Positions 1 through 11,136 of a stretch of 64,000 nucleotides of DNA are shown piece by piece. This DNA comes from Lotus japonicus (Eukaryota > Streptophyta > Magnoliopsida > Fabales > Fabaceae). Location: the NCBI RefSeq assembly GCF_012489685.1, contig NC_080042.1:45002066-45066065 (forward strand). Direction: 5' to 3'. Below the pieces are notes generated by a model. That model was not told where the DNA came from. It saw only the letters and a list, made by a program, of their open reading frames with translations, and made no database searches. How positions within the stretch are numbered: the first letter of the stretch is position 1; each line of letters begins with the position of its first letter. A program made the translations under genes and the position numbers.

Positions 1-291
1 TGTTATATACACACCTCATTTTTAAACACTCAATTTTCACCTATTTTTGTTTCTATCTCTCTTCTCTTATCATCTATCACATATCATATTTTCTCTCTCT
101 TACATTTTCTTTTCTCTCTATCTCTCTCCTCATTTCACCTATTTTCACCTCTCGTAGAGGTGTGAAAGAAACATTTTCCGCTTACTTATGGTAAAATATT
201 CATAGTTAGAAATACATTTGGTTGTATAGTTAGATTAAAATCCTGTGTTATGCAAAATTTAGTACAAATCGACGAATAATTGTGTATGTTT
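1..291. other. AT-rich flank, no gene seen
   Basis: This stretch is pyrimidine-rich, with CT-rich runs around 50-135. A short inverted pair of roughly cacctc / gaggtg near 150-165 could be the end of a MITE that starts outside the window. I see no coding potential. Confidence 0.4.
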
Positions 292-300
292 TTTTATAAT

Positions 301-1692
301 GGGTTAATCGTCTACTTGGTCCCTGTCTTTGTCTCGCCGTCTGAAGTAAGTCTCTCCCCGGAAAATTTGCAAATCTAAGTCCTCTCGTTTACAATAAGTC
401 TGGAGCAGGTCCTCGCCGGAGCTCCGGGCACCGACGAGTGATGAATAGACATGCTGACTGGATAAATGATGCTGACGTGTCAAGAAAAAAAGTTTTATTT
501 AATTAACAGTCCTTAATTAACCCTAAAAACTAACTAATTCTAATTAACTTACTAACACTAATCTAATTAATTAACAAAAACAAATTTCCCTAAATTAACC
601 CAAAATCATCTTCATCAAAACCAAACCCTGTTCATCTTCATCAACCTCCACCACCCAAAAACCCAAAAAAAACCCAAATCCCCACCATAGCAACCCCAAT
701 TAGAGAAACCATGGAAGAAGAAATTCAGCAATAGAGGCGGTGGCCAAGTCGTCAATGGCGGTGGTGGCCAACACCCGCAACCCCCCCAGTCGCAACCCAC
801 CCAATCGCAACCCACACCCAGTCGCAACCCACCCCACCCTCACCCGCAACCGACCACAGAAACCCAACCCCCCTCTCCCACTCCTCCATCTTCATTGCAG
901 GCAAGAAGAAAAATCTGAGAAAAAAAGCTTGCGATGGAGGCCGAGAAGGCTCTGAATCCATCGATCTGCTCTATCAATCTCCATCAATCTGCTCTGAATC
1001 CATTGATCTGCTCTGATTGTGGCCTCCGCACCCAGATCTCCTTTCACCTCAGAAAATCGGGACATGACTTGAGGGGTTTGGCTGGGGAGGAAGGTTCACT
1101 AAGGTTTTGGTGGTTGAGGGTGGTGCGATGGGGGGGGGGGGGGCACCGTGCGATGGAGGGGGATTTTTGCATCTTATCACTTGTATGATTTGAAGGGTTA
1201 AAGTAGAGGAAATGGGAGTGGGAGTGGGGTGGGTCTGGAATGCCAGAGGCCAGAGGGTATTGATGGTGATTTTGGTGAAGAAGCGTTGATGGGGAAGAAG
1301 ATGGTTGAAGACCCAGATGATGATGATGATGAACAGGGTAGAACATGGTAGAAAATTTGTTATTCAGAATTTTCTTTTGTGATTTTTAATTTTTAATTAA
1401 TAAGTATAATTTTAATTAATTAATTTGGGGTAATTTGTGTTTTTAATTTAATTTAATTTTCTTAATTTGATTTTAATTTCTGATGTGTAATGTTTATTTT
1501 ATTTTTTAAAATCCATGTAGGCATTATTGATCCACTCAGCGTGCCACTTCATCACTCGCCGGAGCTCCGGGCTCCGGCGAGGACCTACTCCAAATAAATT
1601 GCAAACAAGAGGACTCGGATTTGTAAATTTTCCGGGGAGGGGCTTACTTCAGATAGCGAGACAAAGACAGGGACCAAGTAGGCGATTAACCC
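301..1692. mobile_element. Non-autonomous Mutator-like element (MULE) with long terminal inverted repeats
   Basis: The first ~190 bases recur inverted at the end: GGGTTAATCG opens the element and CGATTAACCC closes it. Both arms carry the 'ggtccctgtctttgtctcg' motif and a GC-rich palindrome around CGCCGGAGCTCCGG. It is flanked by a perfect 9-bp direct repeat TTTTATAAT (292-300 and 1693-1701), the length expected for Mutator-type insertion. No transposase is encoded. The interior (about 600-1350) is C-rich on the plus strand with a G run at 1129-1142; its short ORFs do not look like a known protein. A Pack-MULE with captured host sequence is possible. A second member of the family lies at 56312-57922. 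Confidence 0.85.
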
Positions 1693-1883
1693 TTTTATAA
1701 TTCATTAATATGATATGAAATTAGTTTTCTTAAAATAGAAATTAGTTTTTAAAATAATGCAAAGTATTTATTATTCTTTAATGAGATTTGAAATTAATAT
1801 TCAATTTGTCTTTTGGATCAACCCAAACTCGTCCCTTTGTGTTTTTATTTTTTGTTAAATTCGCACCTCATTGCATTTAATTT

Positions 1884-2005
1884 CTTGAAAACACACATAA
1901 ATTGCTTATAAGTCATCGAACTTGAAGAACCCATAAAATTGGATTCAAATCTAGTTCCTAGATTGATTCTTGAATTTACTTATGATTTTACCAAAAATCG
2001 GTGGA
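1884..2005 (+). repeat. 3' end of an LTR (truncated copy)
   Basis: About 120 bp here match 23472-23597 at roughly 90% by eye, ending in 'accaaaaatcggtg' plus (g/t)aaaca. Because it ends in CA and is followed by a primer-site-like 'attggcgcta', I read it as the 3' end of an LTR followed by internal sequence. The upstream part (1702-1883) is AT-rich and does not match the other copy, so this LTR looks truncated or rearranged. Confidence 0.5.
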
Positions 2006-2899
2006 AACAAATTGGCGCTACAAGGAGGGCCTTTCAAGTTTGATGCAATTCTTGTGCGTTGGAAAATTTTGGTTTTTATGGATAATACTGCTTCAAGTTT
2101 TGGAATTACAAGTCTGATAATTCCATACATGATACATCCGGTATCACTTCCACGAAAAGGAATTGGATGAAGCAATTTTGATCACCTAAATTCAATTTTG
2201 GTCTTTGTGACCGAAATTAATGGTTTTTGAAACCAAAAAAGATATGGTTTTGAAACCACAAAAAATGCCAAAAGATCAATTAATCAGATTTGGCATTTGT
2301 GTGTGTGGCATCTCTCTATTCAATTTCTACATGGTTGTCTAATTTCTATTTTCGACCAAGGTTTTGTCAGTTGAGGACATAAAGTATCAAAGTTGGAATT
2401 ATATAAATTTTTCAAGTTTGATATTTGAAGTTCCAAACAGCAAAGATATTGGATCAATATTTCGACACAGCTTCAAGAGATATTTAGGCCCTTACTTCGA
2501 CTCAAAGTCAGGAAGCAAGAAGGAAAATTGCAGTTAGCAATGAAAGTGAAGCAAAAAATATTCAAATGAGAAATGGCTAAATGATCATTGAAGGTCATGA
2601 AGTGTTTGTTCAATTTTGGTGTTGCAATAAAAAAATGTTATTCCTCTCACTTTCTTCAGAAACAACATTTTGAGGGCCTCTGTTAATACCAAAATTTCAC
2701 ATGCCAAATTAATATGGCTGAGTAGTACTAATGGTACTAAAGGAAATTTACCATGTGTTTCTCGAAGGTTGCTTTACTGGTGCTAAATGGTACCCTTCTA
2801 TGTTTTTAAAAGGGAAATCATGTGGTAGTTCTTTAAAACTTGGCTTGATTAGTTCCACAGGTCGGAAAACAATGTGGGTCGAAATATATATTTTTGTTT
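2006..2899. other. Degenerate retroelement interior, no gene
   Basis: This follows the LTR end and starts with a primer-binding-like 'attggcgctacaaggaggg'. Only short ORFs broken by stops are present, and I recognise no domain. It is probably the leader or interior of the LTR element whose other LTR may be 21928-23597. Confidence 0.35.
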
Positions 2900-2909
2900 G
2901 AAAGGTGAA

Positions 2910-3396
2910 AATTCAATAGATCGGGTCACAAGAGGCCTAGAAGCCAAAACATCCTGGGCAACCAAATGAAGAGCAAAATCTGGAACCTCCTCTACCCACA
3001 CCGCATCCAGGTAGGTAGAAGCGTGTTCCTAGCCAGAGAGTCAGCTAAAACATTACCAGTACGTCTAACAAAAGGCAAATCAAAAACATCAAAAGCAAGA
3101 ATTAAACTACGACAATCCCTAACAACAGTAGCTAAAAAAGAGAAGCCCTCCAAACGTTTCTTCCATCAATTGAACAGCTGAAGGTCTCAAAAACCACACG
3201 TCAAAATCCCAAGTCTATCGCCAAAAGCAAAGCCCACCGAAAGCATCCCGCCTCATCTAGCAATGGAGAAAGAAAAGCCACTGGATAAAGAAAGGCGGCT
3301 GCCATGACTTCCCCAACATGATTTCTAACCACCATTTCGTATCCCGCTGTCCCACCATCCACAAATGACGCATCAAAATTCACCTTGATCATCTCC
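2910..3396 (-). pseudogene. LINE-type RNase H (RVT_3) C-terminal fragment
   Basis: On the minus strand the translation contains 'KVNFDASFVDGG', 'MVVRNHVGEVMAA' and 'SPLLDEAGCFRWALLLA', which follow the plant non-LTR/RVT_3 RNase H pattern: the first catalytic Asp in NFDA and the Glu in the LLxEA-type helix. Further down, interrupted by stops, comes 'WVEEVPDFALHLVAQDVLAS', the usual C-terminal end of these proteins. The reading frame stops abruptly at 3397, where the CCTAG target site of a TRIM lies. The preceding part of the same protein resumes at 21585, beyond 18 kb of inserted elements. It is a decayed LINE open reading frame, not a host gene. Confidence 0.75.
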
Positions 3397-3401
3397 CCTA
3401 G

Positions 3402-3553
3402 TAATAGAGATAATAAAGTGGTGACTCAAAGAAGTCCCACATTGTCAAGATTAGCAAGTGCACAAGTGCATATATAATAAAGAACACACACACTCATTGT
3501 CTTAAGCCTAAGGTTTTGTGGTGTTGTGTGGTTCTAACTTAGGATTTCTAACA
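3402..3553 (+). repeat. TRIM LTR, first copy
   Basis: It contains 'agtcccacattg' and a TATA-like 'gcatatataataaag', and ends in 'ggatttctaaca'. It matches the split copy at 4048-4157 / 21538-21579 almost base for base. Confidence 0.8.
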
Positions 3554-3565
3554 TGGTATCAGAGT
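3554..3565 (+). promoter_or_regulatory. Primer-binding site, tRNA-Met type
   Basis: TGGTATCAGAG directly follows the LTR's terminal ACA. It is complementary to the 3' end of initiator tRNA-Met, the usual primer of plant copia and TRIM elements. Confidence 0.75.
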
Positions 3566-3760
3566 TTGTTTGATCCAAGCCATGACTTCCGCTTTCCAAA
3601 AAAAAAAGAAAAAAAAAATCTGAGAAATTTTTTTTTCAAATATGGTATCAGAGCCTATCCTAGATCCATTTGTTGCTTGTTGTGGAGACCTCCATAATTG
3701 GGGCACCCGTTGTTGTTGATCCCACGTTCCAGGTTGTTTAGTCCTGGACGTGAGAGAGTG

Positions 3761-3890
3761 TGTTAGAAGTCTCACATTGGCTAGAGATAGAGCACAGATA
3801 GCCTTTATAAAGACTAGTGCAAACATCAACTCTTGAGCTAGCTTTTGTGGTTGAGTATAGGCCTCCCAAGTTCTAATATGGTATAGGAGC
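3761..3890 (+). repeat. Second LTR-like module inside the TRIM
   Basis: The segment opens TGTTAGAAGTCTCACATTGG, has a TATA-like 'ctttataaag', and ends near 'ttctaat' followed by a worn tRNA-Met primer site 'tggtataggagc' (3879-3890). Another primer-like 'tggtatcagagcc' lies near 3643. It looks like the LTR plus primer site of a related small element, nested or recombined into the first. Confidence 0.5.
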
Positions 3891-4047
3891 ACACAAGGAA
3901 CTCCGATGTTCTCGCTAGAGTACTAGCCCAGACAAAGAAAGTCAAAAGGCAGACTCAGACGAAGGAGCACAAGTCCGACGACCACTGATGTTCCCGCTGG
4001 AGTGCAAGGCACAAGCAAAAAAAAAATGGAGTCGCAATTGAGGGGGG

Positions 4048-4157
4048 TAATAGAGATAAAAAAGTGGTGACTCAAAGAAGTCCCACATTGCCAAGATTAA
4101 CAAGTGCACAAGTGCATATATAATAAAGATCACACACACCCATTGCCTTAAGCCTAA
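4048..4157 (+). repeat. TRIM LTR, second copy (first part)
   Basis: This repeats 3402-3513 closely and stops at 'agcctaa', where the Harbinger-like element begins. The missing end ('ggttttgtggtgttg' to 'tttctaaca') is at 21538-21579, beyond the TAA duplicate at 21535-21537. Confidence 0.85.
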
Positions 4158-4436
4158 GGTAGCGTTTGGTAGACAGGTGGGAAGAGAACGGAACATGACA
4201 CATGAGTTCCGTTCTGTGTTTGTCGTGTTTTTAAAATGGAACGGAACGGGACAAAAGGCTCCAGGAACGTGACACTTTGGTTCCCTGGAAAAGGGTGGAA
4301 CGGAACAGAACACTCTCTTAAAACTTTTGCAACTTCAAAAATACCTCTAATTTATATTTGAAATTTTATGTATCTAAACAGTTTAAAATCACTTATAAAA
4401 TTGAATTATAAAAATCTACTTTTTCAAAAAAATCAC

Positions 4437-4950
4437 TTAAAATAAAATCAATTATTTTTTTCCAAAGTAAAATCACTTTTTGTAAGCAATGAAAAACGAG
4501 CCAATTAGAGTGCGTTTGATTCAACTTATTTTGGAAAAATCACTTTTTAATCAAAAAAATCACTTTTTGTGTTTGTTTTAGCTGAAGCTGAAAACAAATT
4601 ATTTGAAACAGTTCTTTAGCTTATCATGAAAACCTATGATGATAGATGAGAGGAGATAAAAAAAGTGATTTTAATTAGAGTAATCAAACACGAATCAACT
4701 TAATTAAAATAAAATCAATTATTTTTTCAAAAGTAAAATCAGTTTTTGTCAGCAATGATAAACGAGCCAATTAAAATGCTTTTAATTCAACTTATTTTGA
4801 AAAAATCACTTTTTGTGTTTGTTTCATCTGAAGCTGAAAATAAATTATTTGAAACAGTTACTTTAGCTTATAATGAAAATCTATGATGATTGATGAGGGA
4901 AGATAAAAAAAAGTGATTTTAATTAGAGTAGTCGAACACGAATCAACTTA
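4437..4950 (+). repeat. Tandem duplication (~270 bp, 2 copies) inside the Harbinger-like element
   Basis: Two successive copies share 'gcaatga(a/t)aaacgagccaatta' (about 4480 and 4751), 'gctgaagctgaaaa' and 'aaaaagtgattttaattagagta'. They differ by scattered substitutions. No ORF is present. Confidence 0.65.
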
Positions 4951-5294
4951 TACCTTTCTCAAAATCTCTTAAAAAATTATAGTTAAAAATCAATATTTTT
5001 AATCTAAATAAACGCACTTAAAATAGCTTAAATAGATAATTAGGTTTCTGCTTTTTTCAATAGCATACTGAAACAACATAAACAATATATAAGTGATTAT
5101 TTTAAAGAAATAAGTGATTATTTCATGAAGTAAGAAATAACAAACGGTTTCTATGCAAAATGTTCAATTGAGTTCAGTTTGTTTTCCTCAATCAAATATT
5201 AAACATGCAGGGTTATATATGTAATTAAAATCATGGTTCTGTTCTATTGACTTGGAGTTACCAAACACAACACATAGAACATTATTGTCCTGTT

Positions 5295-6105
5295 GTTTAC
5301 AGTGATATTTAGTAAACAAACATTCTCCAAATTCGATTGGAAAAAGTTTAAGAAATTCAGAATTTTGCGAATTAAGGGTTCTTTTGGGAAAACGTCTTGC
5401 CAAAGTGTTGTGTGTGAAACTTAGAAATCTCGACACCCACGTGCCAAGGGTAAACCCAATAAGTGAATAAACTGCAAGTTTAAAGGTGCTGAAATTCGAA
5501 TTACACTGAACAAACTGAAAAGTACATCAAATAAGTCGAAAACGCCTAATTACATCAATAGAAAAGAAATCGACAGGAATACAAAGTAACAAAATAACAA
5601 GCTTGAAACGCTCAAAGGCATGAAACATAAACAGCTGGTTCAGCAACATACTCCTCCATGATCACGTTAGGCTCGTTGAGTCTCTTTGATGCGGACATGT
5701 GAACTTTTAGTGAGTTTTTAAGAGTTGAGTTGGGAACCTCTTCTTCTACATAATCTTCTCCTATTTATAGCACTCCAAATGTCTCGCATGTCTTTCACGG
5801 TTTTTTCCTTTGCTGGGTGAGTTAGTGGGTTTTGCTCCTCCACGATCTCCTGCTTGCACTGGTACCTTCATGCGTAGTGGGGGGGGGTGCCTCCTAACCG
5901 TTCACTTGCCACGTGGGTGGCCATCGTGGGGGGGGGGGGGGAGGCACACGTTCCTTCAACTGATTCATTCAAAGCTGCACGTGGTAAATATGCTCGTGTT
6001 AATAGCAACAACATCATTTGTCGACTTTTGCTAGCGTTTAAACTTAGCCTTTTCCTTGGTTTTCTTGGTCTTATTTTCGACAAGCCCATGAGTTTTGGGC
6101 CAACA
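5295..6105 (-). repeat. 3' LTR of the Tat element (811 bp)
   Basis: The plus strand reads TGTTTACAGTG...GGGCCAACA. It comprises one copy of the ~482-bp unit (5295-5775) and one copy of the ~340-bp U3-side unit. The right LTR has four and two copies respectively. A G run lies at 5930-5941. In the element's direction a TATA box (complement of 'ctatttatagcact', about 5760-5773) precedes R/U5. Confidence 0.85.
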
Positions 6106-6121
6106 AATGCCTCCCAAAAAT
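6106..6121 (-). promoter_or_regulatory. Polypurine tract of the Tat element
   Basis: Reading the minus strand, a 'TTTTTGGGAGGCATT' stretch abuts the 3' LTR start TGTTGGCCC. A purine-rich tract at this place primes plus-strand DNA synthesis in LTR elements. Confidence 0.55.
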
Positions 6122-6420
6122 GTTGATTCTCGACTACCAGACCTTGGAGAGAGCAAGCATTTTTTGAGCCTGAAATTTCGAGTGGAACTACCATCCCTTT
6201 CAACGTTCTTGCAATTTCAACCTTTCATCTTCAGGTCCAATCAGAAGTCATAGCGTCTGACTTCCGCCTGCTAATTTGCAGTCTCCTCACTAGAGTCATC
6301 ATTGCTCCTTTTCAGCCTATATACTAGGAAGCTACGGTTATAATAATAAAATAACCGTTGAGATTTCAAATTTTATGCAATGTTGTGCAATGCAGCTTCA
6401 CGTCTGTTTCCCCTTCCGTC

Positions 6421-6429
6421 TATAAATAC
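6421..6429 (+). promoter_or_regulatory. TATA box of the antisense mobile-domain gene
   Basis: TATAAATAC lies about 115 bases before the ATG at 6543, and a pyrimidine-rich leader follows. Its position upstream of a long, intron-bearing plus-strand gene supports a true core promoter, though it is AT-rich enough to occur by chance. Confidence 0.55.
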
Positions 6430-6542
6430 ACCATTGTTGCTTCCTTGTAAGCTTTACACTTTTCAAATTTTCCTAGTTTCATTTGAAATTGCTCAACCCT
6501 TTGTTTCTTCATTTTCCTCTGGTGCGCCCTCCGATCACTTTC

Positions 6543-8106
6543 ATGGCTTCCGATTCCGACAACGTTACACCACTGGCTGCTGCTCTTGAAATGGGGAAGC
6601 CAAACGCGTTCCCATTCCAGACCCACCGTATGAAGCGGAAAAGAGGGCTATCTGGAAATCTCAGGTACTCATTCCTATCTCTGTTAATGGTACATTGCGC
6701 GCCATTTTAGGACCTCTGAAGAAAGTGAGAAAGGGTAGACCTACTAGCCTTTCTGATGTTCATGAGACATTTCACCCTAGTATTCGAGGAGAAGAGCTTA
6801 TCCTTGCTTTTCGATCCTCTTACCGCTTACCCTTTTTGAATGACCCTAAGAGGGCGTTTCGATATGCCCCACCTAATCCGACCGCTAGTGACGGAGCTCA
6901 TTTGAAATGGCTTGATAGGGTAGAAGCCAGTAAGTCTGGGCATTGGAAGGTTACTGGGATTTTTTACTTAATTTCGTTGTCGAGATCACCTATCTCCTAT
7001 CATCCTGCTATGCTTTTGAGCTCATTTTATTTCTGGGATAGATCTACCAACAACTTCCATGTTCCCTTTGGCATGATTACCCCCACACTTCTCGACGTCG
7101 CTGCAATTACTGGCCTCTGGGTCATGGGTGATGATTATCATTCTATGCTGCCCCAGTTAAGCCTATCGCCGTTTCGAAGGACAATGCAGCCTTTAGCCGA
7201 TTTATCAAGGATGACTACGTCGAAGACGGTGAAGTTTCTGATGCTGAGCATGTTGCATTTCTCTTGTATTGGCTTTCTGCTTACGTATTTTGCACTAAAT
7301 CTCTGAGGATCCCGGCCAAGCTTCTTCCCTTGGCCAATTTGCTCCATGAGGGTCGAAGAATCGCTTTGGCCAGGCTCGTTCTTGGTAACCTTTATCAGAT
7401 GATTAATGAAGCAGTGGCCGATATTCGAGACCCCAAGGTCATGTCTTTAAATGCAGCCGGTCCATTATGGCTGCTTCAACTTTGGTTGAATGCAGTTTTC
7501 GAATCTTTTCTTCCGGCTAAACAAACCCCTCCTGTGGTGTCTAACACAAGGATTGATGCTCATAGGCTCGAGGCTTTAACACCTCCTTACAGTGCTTCTA
7601 ACTTTGAGGCTGATTTCAAGAAGTATTTCACCATGTTCTTTGAACTGAAACATTACCGCTCCAGTTTTGCCCCATACTGCAAGCCCACTTATGGCCCGCG
7701 TTGGCTGAAAACTTCCTACCCCAACCTTCCCGGTTTAGAAGATCTCTCCCCACATCAGCTTGAACTCTGGCAAACCATATTATCCCCTCGAGTGTTGACC
7801 ATAGGTTTTGCCAGTAATGACTATACCCTGTGTGGTTATAATCCCCAGCTGGTTTCTCGACAATTTGGGCTAAGTCAGGATTTGCCTAACACATTGTTCG
7901 ACCACTCTCTTGTTCTCTATCCTGGCGTCGTGACCAAACTCAGCGTTTTCGACACCACCGTTGACTACTACAACGAAGAGCTGATTAACCTCAGTCCTTT
8001 TCACTTTGTCCCTTCTTTTTATGACCAAACTCAACGTTTTAAGACTTGGAGGTCTACTTATTGGAGCGACATTTCGGTGTCGATCGAAGATTGTTTCAGC
8101 GCATAA
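6543..8106 (+). pseudogene. Antisense gene of the Tat element, plant mobile domain (PMD) part
   Basis: This is a plus-strand gene opposite to gag-pol. The ATG at 6543 gives 'MASDSDNVTPLAAALEMG'. The frame then has to shift by one base near the GGGG at 6594-6597 to continue into the conserved region, which reads without stops to ~7150: 'VHETFHPSIRGEELILAF', 'HLKWLDRVEASKSGHW', 'FHVPFGMITPTLLDVAAITG'. The last motif is typical of the plant mobile domain (PF10536). A second one-base shift in a C run near 7150 leads to 'LLYWLSAYVFCTKSLRI', and the frame stays open to a stop at 8106. A GT at 8077 and an AG at 8125-8126 would remove that stop and keep frame with the next exon; the intron would be only ~50 bp. 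The domain is known from retrotransposons, MULEs and host MAIN-type proteins. Its role in the element is unknown. Confidence 0.75.
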
Positions 8107-8126
8107 CGAATGTTTTTCTTTTGTAG

Positions 8127-10596
8127 AAGCAAGCCCCTAAGAAGACCAAAAGTATGCATTCGTCCGAGATCAACGTTTTCCAGCAATTCTTCGGTGTAGT
8201 GTATTTTCCAGGTCCTCGACTTCGAGAAACTGTTGCTAAAGCAGCTCAAGTTCTTAGGAAAATGTGGGAGTCTAAAGCCAAGAAAACTCGGTACGTCATC
8301 CCTCCTGATGAGGATGGTCTCTCTTTTATTATTCGAAAAACTGGCTTTAAATTCCCACCGTTGCCTACTTGTAAGTATGCTTTGGCTCTTCCATTGGTCC
8401 TTCCTAAATGGGTTGACCACGTAAGTATCAAGAACTTTTACCAAAGTGCGTTGCCTCTTCGGAAGCGGGTGACCTGGACTAAATACTATCTATGGAATCT
8501 TCCTTTCCATGTGCCGGTCGAAATCTTCAACCACATATCGATAAGAACGCTTATTGGTCAAGGTAATTATTTCGACCTGGCTTTCTCGTGATATTTATGG
8601 CTTAACTCTTCTTTCTTTTCTCCTTACAGCTGAACCAATTCCTCGACCAACTCCTCAAGCTTCTCCTCGAGTGACTTCTGCTACCATTGAGATTGATGAT
8701 GATGATGATGACAATGTTAGCTTGGCCGACAAACTTAAAGCACCGAAGGTAATATCTAGGCGGTGAAACTTTGTTCTTTCCTTGGTATATATGTATTGCG
8801 TAATCCTTTGTTTTCATTTCAGAGTCGAAAACAAGGGGATACACCTACTACCTCTGCAACCCAGAAGAAGGTAAAAGGGGTCGGTGGTTCGGCCGGTAGC
8901 CAAACTTCCCCGGCTAAGTCTACTAGCCATCCTGAGGAGTTTCAAGGAGGTGGAGCCCAGGCTGTTGATCAGGTTCGAAATCCCCTGCTTGCGTTCAACC
9001 TTTCCATATGTTTGGCAGAGTTACTGATGTTTTATCTCTTGCTCAGGTAGGAACACAAGAACATTCTGCTTCCAGTCCTCCTTCTCACGAGGACGTGCCT
9101 ATCTCTGACCCTGCCAAGCACATAAATGATGAGAAGGCTTCGGCCAAGAAGATTTCCAAGAAGAGATCTAAGTCTGGTCGCAAATCTGGCAGCCATTCTT
9201 CTCCTCTTTCCAAGAACTCGGCAAGTTCAAGTCCTCACAAAAAATCTGCTCCTAAGGTAACTTATCGTTAGCTATGTCTTAATTTGATTTGCTTTCCTTT
9301 TCCTCCCTCAAATATTTCGATTTTCATTCTTCAGAGGGTTGGCATGTCTAAAATGGTCGTGCCCCGAGCCAAATTGTTACCTCGTAATCCTCCACGAGTT
9401 GTTCTGTCAAGTCCTTTGAGCAGTCTGGGGTCCTCGAGTTCGAGTTTAGACTCTAGCGAGTTAGACCCTATGTGGGATAAGTTGAACTTCTATTTCAATT
9501 CGAAACCAATTGCTTGGCAACATTCTGGTTGTGCACCTTATTATACCAAGGAGTGTCGAGATAATCTTTCTAATTTTCCCCGCAGGATACTCCAAACACT
9601 TCTCCTCTGGCCAATGAACAAAGCATGCCACATGTCGAAGTTCAACACGGCGAAGACCAAATGTCCCCAGTCACTCAGCCTGAACAAATGATTGGTGTCA
9701 TGCCTCCTCCAAAGCATCTTGTGGACGCTGGTGCTGATGCTCTAAACTTGACACAAGCTGGCCCTTCTCCCAAGCCTCAACAAGATTCTGGAGCTGCTTT
9801 GCTTTCTCCGCATGCCAAAGGAGGTTCTGCTTCTTCAAGGACAGCAGCTTCATCTCATGCTTCCGGTGAAAGGCTCAATGCCCTTTTGGTCCAAGATCCG
9901 CTTGCCACTATTCAAAGTTTTCTCGATGGCACTCTGAACCTTGACTCTCCGCCACATCATGCTGAAACTACTGAGACTGCTCAATCTAGCGGGGTAGCCA
10001 GTTCTGGCCAGATTGAAGAAGCCTTGGCTAAATTGAAGGGCCTAGTTTTCGATGAAGGATTCGTCGATAAAGTCCGGGCTAACCCTCAATCAGGCCATGA
10101 TGTCAAGGAGTTGCTCACTTTCCTGCTGGGCCAGCGTCTCGACCAAATTCAGGCCGATGCTCTTGTTGAGTTCCAGACTTTCCTGGTTGATCTTTTGGCC
10201 ACGCTTGATAAAGCCAACACTGTGGAGCAACTCATCAAGACTAAGGAGGCGCAGGTGACTTCTAGCACCCAAGGGCTCTTAACTGTGAAGGATGAGGTTC
10301 TTAAGTTGACTGCCAGGAAGACTCTTATAGCAACTGACCTGTCGAGTGTTAATACTCGGCTGGATGAGCTTCGGAGGGATATGGCAAAGCTTGAGAAGGA
10401 GAAGACAACGTTGGTCGAAGAAGATCCTGTTGTGAATGCCCGGCTGACTACTCTAGCTGCTGAATGCACAAGTGTGATGTTGTCGACATCCCAGATGTCC
10501 AAAGAGGTTGCAGCAGAGCAGCGTGTTAAGCAAGACTTGGATGCCAGGATCGTTGCTGCCGGCGCTCAACTCGAAACCTTTAAGTCGAGGTTTTAG
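8127..10596 (+). CDS. Antisense gene of the Tat element, downstream exons (linker and coiled coil)
   Basis: The exons are joined by recognisable introns. 8127-8562 reads 'INVFQQFFGVVYFPGPRL' and 'SALPLRKRVTWTKYYLW'. The introns 8563-8629, 8749-8822, 8973-9046 and 9257-9334 all start GT and end AG and keep one frame. Exon 9335 onward is Ser-rich ('SSPLSSLGSSSSSLDSSEL'); the last acceptor is at 9585 and its donor is unclear. The final exon runs to TAG at 10594-10596. The middle is low-complexity with an acidic run (IDDDDDDN) and basic KKxSKKRSKSGRKS stretches, possibly nuclear. The last ~130 residues ('LDELRRDMAKLEKEKTTL') form a predicted coiled coil. It continues the mobile-domain part upstream. 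Multiple introns make a processed-mRNA origin unlikely. Function unknown. Confidence 0.65.
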
Positions 10597-11046
10597 GACT
10601 TTTATGTTTACTTCCTTTCATTGTCTAGGGTCTGTAATAACTCTGTACCTGTATGGCCTTTGTTTCCAAATTTTGTACTTTGCCCTTTAAGTACCTGTCT
10701 CGACAATGACTTTATTGATTAACTCGCGTTAATGATGTCGACATAATTTTTCTGGCATCTTTTTATTGTCGAATTAACACGATCTGTCAGTTTACTCCCT
10801 CTTGCATTGCCTTTTGATTTCCATACCATCTAACTTGGTATCTTTCACGGCGATCTAGCCTTCTATCTTCCACGCCATTACTCAATGTCTTGGAAATAGA
10901 GTAATTTATGACGTTCTTTTACCACGTTCTTGTTCCGACGTAACAACTCCCTCCACTTATGATAGTGGCTTACGTGGCTGACCGCGATTTGGTAACCATT
11001 GGTAACTGTTTACCATGAATTAATGCAACTGTTTGTTTCACTTAGT
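10597..11046 (+). other. Spacer between the two antisense genes
   Basis: About 450 bp without a long ORF. T-rich sequence after the first stop probably holds its 3' UTR (10600-10700). The remainder would be the promoter region of the next gene, with CACG-containing motifs ('accacgttcttg', 'gcttacgtggctg') at about 10920-10980. Confidence 0.4.
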
Positions 11047-11054
11047 TATAAATA
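11047..11054 (+). promoter_or_regulatory. TATA box of the small antisense gene
   Basis: TATAAATA lies 90 bases upstream of the ATG at 11137. It resembles the TATAAATAC before the first antisense gene (6421) both in sequence and distance, which suggests that each gene has its own promoter. Confidence 0.55.
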
Positions 11055-11136
11055 AAGCCGTTTTTACTTTTTTCATCAGTAACTTCTTCTTTTGCTAGAA
11101 ACCTTCTTCTCGGCTTTGCTCTTCCAATCCCCACTC

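Noticed and set aside
1044..1346. 100-codon minus-strand ORF in the first Mutator-like element
   Set aside because: It has His/Pro/Ser low complexity from a repeat-rich interior, including a G run, and no recognisable protein.
6543..10596. Host gene with plant mobile domain
   Set aside because: It lies between integrase and the 3' LTR of one gypsy element bounded by a single CCTGT duplication, so it belongs to the element.
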